A stretch of 64,000 bases of DNA, taken from the NCBI GenBank assembly GCA_963801505.1, contig CAWDEY010000017.1:80637-144636 (forward strand), written 5' to 3'. This document shows, piece by piece, positions 60,365-64,000 of the stretch (position 1 is its first letter; every line of letters starts with the position of its first letter). The stretch comes from JAOUFP01 sp963801505 (GTDB taxonomy: Bacteria; Nitrospirota; Thermodesulfovibrionia; Thermodesulfovibrionales; UBA6898). The notes under the pieces were generated by a model, which saw only the letters and a program-made list of their open reading frames with translations, did no database searches and was not told where the DNA came from. Made by a program: the position numbers and the translations under genes.

Positions 60365-60532
60365 TTATGACTTTTTGCTCGTTTTTGCGAAGAAAGCTGT
60401 AATTTTTCTTTCCACATGGTTGCTTTGACAGTGCGGACACCTGATTATTTGGTGAGCTTCATATTCTTTTATAGAAAGGAAAATTGTGAATCCTTTGCCA
60501 CAATCTTTACAGGTATATTCATAGGCGGGCAT
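60365..60532 (-). CDS. FmdB family zinc-ribbon protein (55 aa)
   Basis: A short gene read from the ATG at 60532 with GAGGAG 8 bases upstream. The protein begins MPAYEYTCKDCGKGF, the classic FmdB regulatory-family opening, and continues IIRCPHC, giving two CxxC pairs of a zinc ribbon, then a basic tail. FmdB-type ribbons are linked to regulation of one-carbon genes, but the family is broad. It is co-directional with the host-attachment-type gene, 15 bases downstream of its stop, and with hsp20. Confidence 0.8.
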   Translation of the reverse strand: MPAYEYTCKDCGKGFTIFLSIKEYEAHQIIRCPHCQSNHVERKITAFFAKTSKKS

Positions 60533-60547
60533 TAATACGCTCCTCTT

Positions 60548-60994
60548 TCAGGGTTTATGTAAAATGAGCCAAGATTTCAGCCTTGGGGTTCCCGTCAAGT
60601 CAACAGAGATGTTTTTAACCATTTTGGCCTTTATCTGCGGCTCCAAATTTTTGATGATCTCTTTGTTGATTTTTTCGGTAGCTGCCAAATACCAGTTTTC
60701 AGGATCTTCTTTTTCTATTAACGCGCTTATATCCATTGCGATCATTTTTTCAAGCTTTTTTCTGGTTTCCGATTCAAGATGGTGAGGTTCACCGTATCCT
60801 TTGGCAACTTCACCTTTTCCGCCGCCTCCCGTGAATCTCCCCGCTATATCACTCAACTTATCTCCCAACTTGCCATGTCCTTCAAGAGAATCATAACTCT
60901 CTATCAGATCAATTATGGGTCGTCCAAGAGGGCCCGTGGTGACTCTGTATGCCTTAAAATGCCCTAAATCGACCGTAATCACTATTATGCTCAT
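60548..60994 (-). CDS. Host attachment / eRF1-like family protein
   Basis: 148 residues. The start IIVITVDLGHFKAYRV and the middle RFTGGGGKGE and GEPHHLESETRKKLEKMIA match the pattern of the 'protein required for attachment to host cells' family (PF10116), a stand-alone eRF1 domain 1/2-like fold. The C-terminus reads VKNISVDLTGTPRLKSWLI. Its molecular function is unknown. RBS AAGGAAG precedes the ATG. It leads a small stress-type group with FmdB and Hsp20. Confidence 0.7.
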   Translation of the reverse strand: MSIIVITVDLGHFKAYRVTTGPLGRPIIDLIESYDSLEGHGKLGDKLSDIAGRFTGGGGKGEVAKGYGEPHHLESETRKKLEKMIAMDISALIEKEDPENWYLAATEKINKEIIKNLEPQIKAKMVKNISVDLTGTPRLKSWLILHKP

Positions 60995-61152
60995 GATATT
61001 TCTTCCTTAATTAAGAGTAAAATGATTTGTTAGTACTTATAAAATAATTGTACATTTTAATTCCATAATTGCAATATTTATTTTTCCTGGATATAGAGTG
61101 ATACAATGTGATCATAACCCTGTTTGAAAGACCTCTAAGGAAAGGCAAGACA

Positions 61153-61692
61153 ATGCAGAAATGGAATGCTGTTATCAGTGTCAATGAACGGGGCTTTGCA
61201 GAGGCATTTAAAAAACTCGGTTGTTTCGGGCCCATAAAAAAAACCGGTTTTTTCAATGTCCTTTTCATAAGGACGGATGATTTAGACGGTATGCTCGATA
61301 CCCTGCGCCAATGGATGTCAGAGGACCCTAATGCCCTGTCCTTCATGTCGAAGCTGATACCTGTTACAGATACCTTCAGCTTTCAGTCTCCAGGTGAATT
61401 TGAGGAAAAGACAAAGGAGATCGTTCTGGAATGGGTACCTGAACTGGAAGGTAAGGGGTTTCATGTAAGAATGCGCCGCCGTGGATTCAAGGGCAAGCTT
61501 TCAGGGCTTCAAGAGGAGCAATTCCTTGATAAATTTCTCCTAGAAGCACTTGAAAAGACAGGACACCCCGGCCATATCACCTTTGAAGACCCTGATGCCA
61601 TTATAGCTGTCGAGACAATAGCACAGTGGGCGGGGCTTTCGCTTTGGAGCCGGGAAGGGCTGCAAAAGTACCCTTTTATAAGGCTTGACTGA
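61153..61692 (+). CDS. THUMP domain-containing protein
   Basis: 179 residues after choosing the ATG at 61153, in front of which a purine-rich stretch (AAGGAAAGG) lies. The central part, SFQSPGEFEEKTKEIVLEWV and GKGFHVRMRRRGFKGKLSG, and the end, FEDPDAIIAVETIAQWAGLSLW, match the THUMP RNA-binding domain used by tRNA-modifying enzymes. No methyltransferase or sulfurtransferase domain is fused, so it probably binds tRNA or acts as a partner. Confidence 0.82.
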   Translation: MQKWNAVISVNERGFAEAFKKLGCFGPIKKTGFFNVLFIRTDDLDGMLDTLRQWMSEDPNALSFMSKLIPVTDTFSFQSPGEFEEKTKEIVLEWVPELEGKGFHVRMRRRGFKGKLSGLQEEQFLDKFLLEALEKTGHPGHITFEDPDAIIAVETIAQWAGLSLWSREGLQKYPFIRLD

Positions 61693-61722
61693 AACAATTG
61701 CGTATTGACGGGGGAGCAGAAT

Positions 61723-61839
61723 ATGAAGGGAATTCTCATAATACAAGAGGTCAAGCTCAGCAGGGATGTCCTGGTATGCCGGGCCAAAAAAAGAGTGTGC
61801 CTGAGCGAGACCCGAAGGCCGGAGAGTGAAGGATACTGA
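61723..61839 (+). CDS. Very short ORF (38 aa), doubtful
   Basis: ATG with GGGGGAG seven bases upstream, coding a basic Cys-containing peptide (KGILIIQEVKLSRDVLVCRA). It ends inside the start of the CheR-like gene and might be a leader or an upstream part of it lost to a frame break. No family recognised. Confidence 0.3.
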   Translation: MKGILIIQEVKLSRDVLVCRAKKRVCLSETRRPESEGY

Positions 61840-62119
61840 GTGCAGCGAATTCCTGCAGTGGTGCCTGCCGCACCTCCGGCTCCGCTGGCCCGGCTTCCGC
61901 AAGGTCAGAAAGCAGGTTTGCAAGCGGCTCAGCCGCCGTATAGGCCGACTGGGGCTTACAGGCCTCGTTGCCTACAGGGAATATCTCGATGGCCATAATG
62001 AGGAATGGCAGGTGCTCGATTCGCTCAGCCGGGTGACCATCTCCCGCTTCTATCGTGACAGGAGGGTTTTTGATGTCTTGCGTTCCAAATACTCCCGTCC
62101 CTTGCAAGGCGCGCTTTGA
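61826..62119 (+). CDS. CheR-like SAM methyltransferase, N-terminal fragment
   Basis: A GTG start gives a CheR-type N-terminal helical domain: WPGFRKVRKQVCKRLSRRI, then LAYREYL-like GLVAYREYLDGHNEEWQVLD and VTISRFYRDRRVFDVL, the segment preceding the SAM domain. The frame is then lost near 62095. Further pieces in other frames (RCWSAG, GEEPYTLQILWK near 62120-62210) show that the SAM-binding motif follows. Several indels break this gene. Confidence 0.65.
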   Translation: MKDTECSEFLQWCLPHLRLRWPGFRKVRKQVCKRLSRRIGRLGLTGLVAYREYLDGHNEEWQVLDSLSRVTISRFYRDRRVFDVLRSKYSRPLQGAL

Positions 62120-62336
62120 CGGAGGGCGAAAAAGAGGTGCGCTGCTGGAGCGCCGGAAGCTGCTCCGGGAGGAGCCTTATACTCTCCAGATCCTCTGGAA
62201 GATATGCGTGCTGCCTGTGACTGGTCAGGGTGTCCCTCTCGAGGATCATCGCAACCGACACAGGCACTGAGCTGCTTGAAAGGGCTGGAAAGGGATCATT
62301 TATGGGGAGCAGTCTCAGGGACCTTCCCCGGGGGAA

Positions 62337-62597
62337 TTGATTAGTCAGGCGTTTGGTCATTCAGGGGAATTCTATTCTGTCCTGAAGGATTTTAGGGAGA
62401 ATATCGAGTTCGCAAAGCAGGACATCCGTAAGGAGTTGCCCGACGGGACCTTCCATCTCATACTCTGCCGCAACATTGTATTTACCTATTTCGACGAGTT
62501 GCAGCAGAGGGGGACCCTCATCAAGATAATCGGAAAGCTTGTAACAGGAGCATTTCTTATTATCGGCATCCATGAATCGCTCCGAGGGGGATTTTAG
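62337..62597 (+). CDS. CheR-like SAM methyltransferase, C-terminal fragment
   Basis: Reads IEFAKQDIRKELPDGTFHLI, then LCRNIVFTYFDELQQR and LVTGAFLIIGIHESL, the C-terminal part of CheR-type protein methyltransferases including the CRN motif. It belongs with the 61826 fragment. No chemotaxis genes are near, so this is probably an orphan methyltransferase. Confidence 0.65.
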   Translation: MISQAFGHSGEFYSVLKDFRENIEFAKQDIRKELPDGTFHLILCRNIVFTYFDELQQRGTLIKIIGKLVTGAFLIIGIHESLRGGF

Positions 62598-62870
62598 TCT
62601 GAAACCATACAGCAATATCCCGTGTATTTATCAGAAGACGCCTTCATGAATAAAATTAATTAAGTAAATAATATATGTTAGTATGAGTCCGGTATTACCT
62701 GTCTTCGGGGAATATCCGGCGCGTTTCAAATAATTTTAGAAACAAGTGCCGGGTCAGTCATTTTTATAAATGGAGGATTAATGTAATGAACAGTTTTTTG
62801 CGAAAGAATTTCTTAATCCTGGGGTGGTCATGTTGTTCACTGTTTATGCGCCCCTAAAAGTACCATTCAT

Positions 62871-63404
62871 GTGTGGAAAGATGAAAACTACAGTCAGAAG
62901 CTGGGGAAGACCCTGATTATCTTCGTTACCGGTATTGATTACATCCGGAATAATTTTGAAAATGTTTTTGCCGCGCGGCTCAGCGAAAGCGGCGTCGAGG
63001 CGTTTCCGGGCAATAGGGTATTGCGTCAACTGGGGACCAGGCCGGAGCGTGAGGCAGTTGTGGCCAGGGTCAGGCAGTTGGGGATTGATAACGTAATAGT
63101 GGCGCGGGCCGTAAGCGAAGACGAGTACTCACGCCTTGTTACAGTCAGCGGCTACATCGTGCCGATGGGTTATAATACCGGCTGGAATTCTTTCTATGAC
63201 GACTCGTTTTCTATTGTTACAGATCCCCGGTCTGTCTATGATCTGGACTATTTTGCCGTTGTCACAAATATCTATGATGTACGCAACGAAACACTGGTCC
63301 GGTCTTACCTTTCGCAAGTGGCGGAGGAAACATCGCGCGATGAAGCCGTCAATCTGTTTATCGAAATGGTCCTTAAAGAACTTAATAGCAGTAAATTGCT
63401 CTGA
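62871..63404 (+). CDS. Hypothetical lipoprotein, N-terminus frameshifted
   Basis: 177 residues in frame, mostly beta-alpha pattern (KTLIIFVTGIDYIRNNFENV, VRQLGIDNVIVARAV) like DUF4136-type envelope lipoproteins that begin with a small Rossmann-like fold. The real start is probably the ATG at 62786 with TGGAGG upstream, whose frame encodes NSFLRKNFLILG and, after a one-base repair in the GGGG near 62821, VVMLFTVYA, a likely signal peptide. Function unknown. Confidence 0.65.
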   Translation: MWKDENYSQKLGKTLIIFVTGIDYIRNNFENVFAARLSESGVEAFPGNRVLRQLGTRPEREAVVARVRQLGIDNVIVARAVSEDEYSRLVTVSGYIVPMGYNTGWNSFYDDSFSIVTDPRSVYDLDYFAVVTNIYDVRNETLVRSYLSQVAEETSRDEAVNLFIEMVLKELNSSKLL

Positions 63405-63527
63405 TCAGGGAAGCGGGAGCAGTACCTTTCCAGCAGATGAAACTGCCGCAAAAGACAGCTTTTTCAATATGACCTATGTATAATAGCTGCAATAATTCGG
63501 CTTTTGTTTCTTAAGGAGGGAAATAAA

Positions 63528-64000
63528 ATGAAAACAAGACATATCCTGTATTTCGTTGTGGCAATACTTGTCTGTTTGTTATTTTCGCTTGTATATGCGG
63601 ATACTTTTGGGACCAAGAAGAAAAGACCAAAACCAGACGAATATGGGACCATTGTTTTGAACAATTATTCAGAGAAAAAGTCCTCCATTGCACCAGTGGT
63701 CTTCAGACACTGGTTTCACAGGTCGAGATATACGTGCAGGTTGTGTCATGTTGACATCGGGTTTGCCATGAAAACCGGTGGAACAGGGATCACTGAAAAT
63801 GACAATAAAAACGGACTATATTGCGGGGCATGCCACAATGGGAAAGAAGCTTTCAGTGCAGAAGAGAAACAATCTAATGGGGATATAATCAAAAACTGCG
63901 ACAGGTGCCACTCATTTGGGAAAAAGGTTGCGTTTAAGCATGACTTCTATGCATTCAGAAAGGGGCTTCCCCAGGAAAGATTCGGCAATGGAATTGACTG
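63528..64000 (+). CDS. c7-type multiheme cytochrome, 3' end cut by window edge
   Basis: Starts with AAGGAGGG and an ATG at 63528. The signal peptide is ILYFVVAILVCLLFSLVYA. The mature part shows three haem-binding CxxCH motifs in view (CRLCH, CGACH, CDRCH) plus several extra His residues (FRHWFHRS, FKHDFY) that can be distal ligands. This matches the c(7)-type triheme domain family used in periplasmic electron transfer of anaerobic metal- or sulfur-respiring bacteria. The gene runs off the window. Confidence 0.9.
   Translation, partial: MKTRHILYFVVAILVCLLFSLVYADTFGTKKKRPKPDEYGTIVLNNYSEKKSSIAPVVFRHWFHRSRYTCRLCHVDIGFAMKTGGTGITENDNKNGLYCGACHNGKEAFSAEEKQSNGDIIKNCDRCHSFGKKVAFKHDFYAFRKGLPQERFGNGID

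Noticed and set aside
1..64000. tRNA, rRNA or riboswitch genes
   Set aside because: I found no cloverleaf with a TTCRA-type arm, no rRNA-like stretch and no familiar riboswitch core by reading; a covariance-model scan would be needed to exclude small ones.

Overview
This 64 kb window is a bacterial chromosome segment. CooS-type CO dehydrogenase, c-type multiheme cytochromes, a minimal SufBC pair and four NtrC-type sigma-54 activators suggest a strict or facultative anaerobe, perhaps Nitrospirota (Thermodesulfovibrio-like) or a delta-proteobacterial lineage. No rRNA or ribosomal protein gene is present to fix the taxonomy.

Region 1 (1-20.5 kb, minus strand) is a surface-polysaccharide locus. 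From a candidate sigma-54 promoter near 14.9 kb runs a tightly packed operon: glucose-1-phosphate cytidylyltransferase, FAD oxidoreductase, epimerase, sugar C-methyltransferase, 3,5-epimerase, a DUF4910 protein, SDR, the Wzm/Wzt ABC exporter, hydroxyacid dehydrogenase, ThDP enzyme, Gfo/Idh enzyme, and NeuA/NeuB with only a remnant of NeuC. Upstream lie a sigma-54 activator with degenerate catalytic positions and a bacillosamine-type set (PglF/CapD-like dehydratase, phosphoglycosyl transferase, DegT aminotransferase). The dehydratase carries an embedded MshEN-type c-di-GMP-binding motif pair.

Region 2 (20.6-29.8 kb) holds two almost identical 1.02 kb direct repeats. Each carries a perfect sigma-54 promoter, a UpxY/RfaH-like antiterminator gene (identical proteins) and a conserved leader. 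They flank a gene for a giant secreted protein built of a deacetylase-like domain, a BACON domain and about 723 bp tandem repeats of carbohydrate-binding plus Ig-like modules. A sigma-54 response regulator and histidine kinase sit just upstream. The architecture suggests two-level control, with sigma-54 activators driving antiterminators that then act on polysaccharide and surface-protein operons.

Region 3 (30-44 kb) has glmS, a receiver-PilZ protein, a nucleotidyltransferase-family protein, an Old Yellow Enzyme relative, a lipoprotein, two tandem NtrC paralogues (one without GAFTGA), a membrane histidine kinase, several REP/MITE-like elements and a kinase-less triple-PAS protein.

Region 4 (44-51.8 kb) has a REP-associated transposase with terminal inverted repeats, two cassette-like membrane-protein genes separated by an attC-like site, and an AttH-AttE-AttFG-like exporter operon. 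Region 5 (51.8-64 kb) has katG, a cytochrome fragment, SufBC, a tandem universal stress protein, cooS, a truncated receiver, Hsp20, an FmdB zinc ribbon, an attachment-type protein, a THUMP protein, a broken CheR-like gene, a lipoprotein and the start of a c7-type cytochrome.

Many genes at 18-20.5 kb and 47.7-62.9 kb are broken by single-base indels, mostly in homopolymers, that restore perfectly when one base is added or removed. This looks more like sequence error than real decay, so fragments are listed separately and linked in the text.
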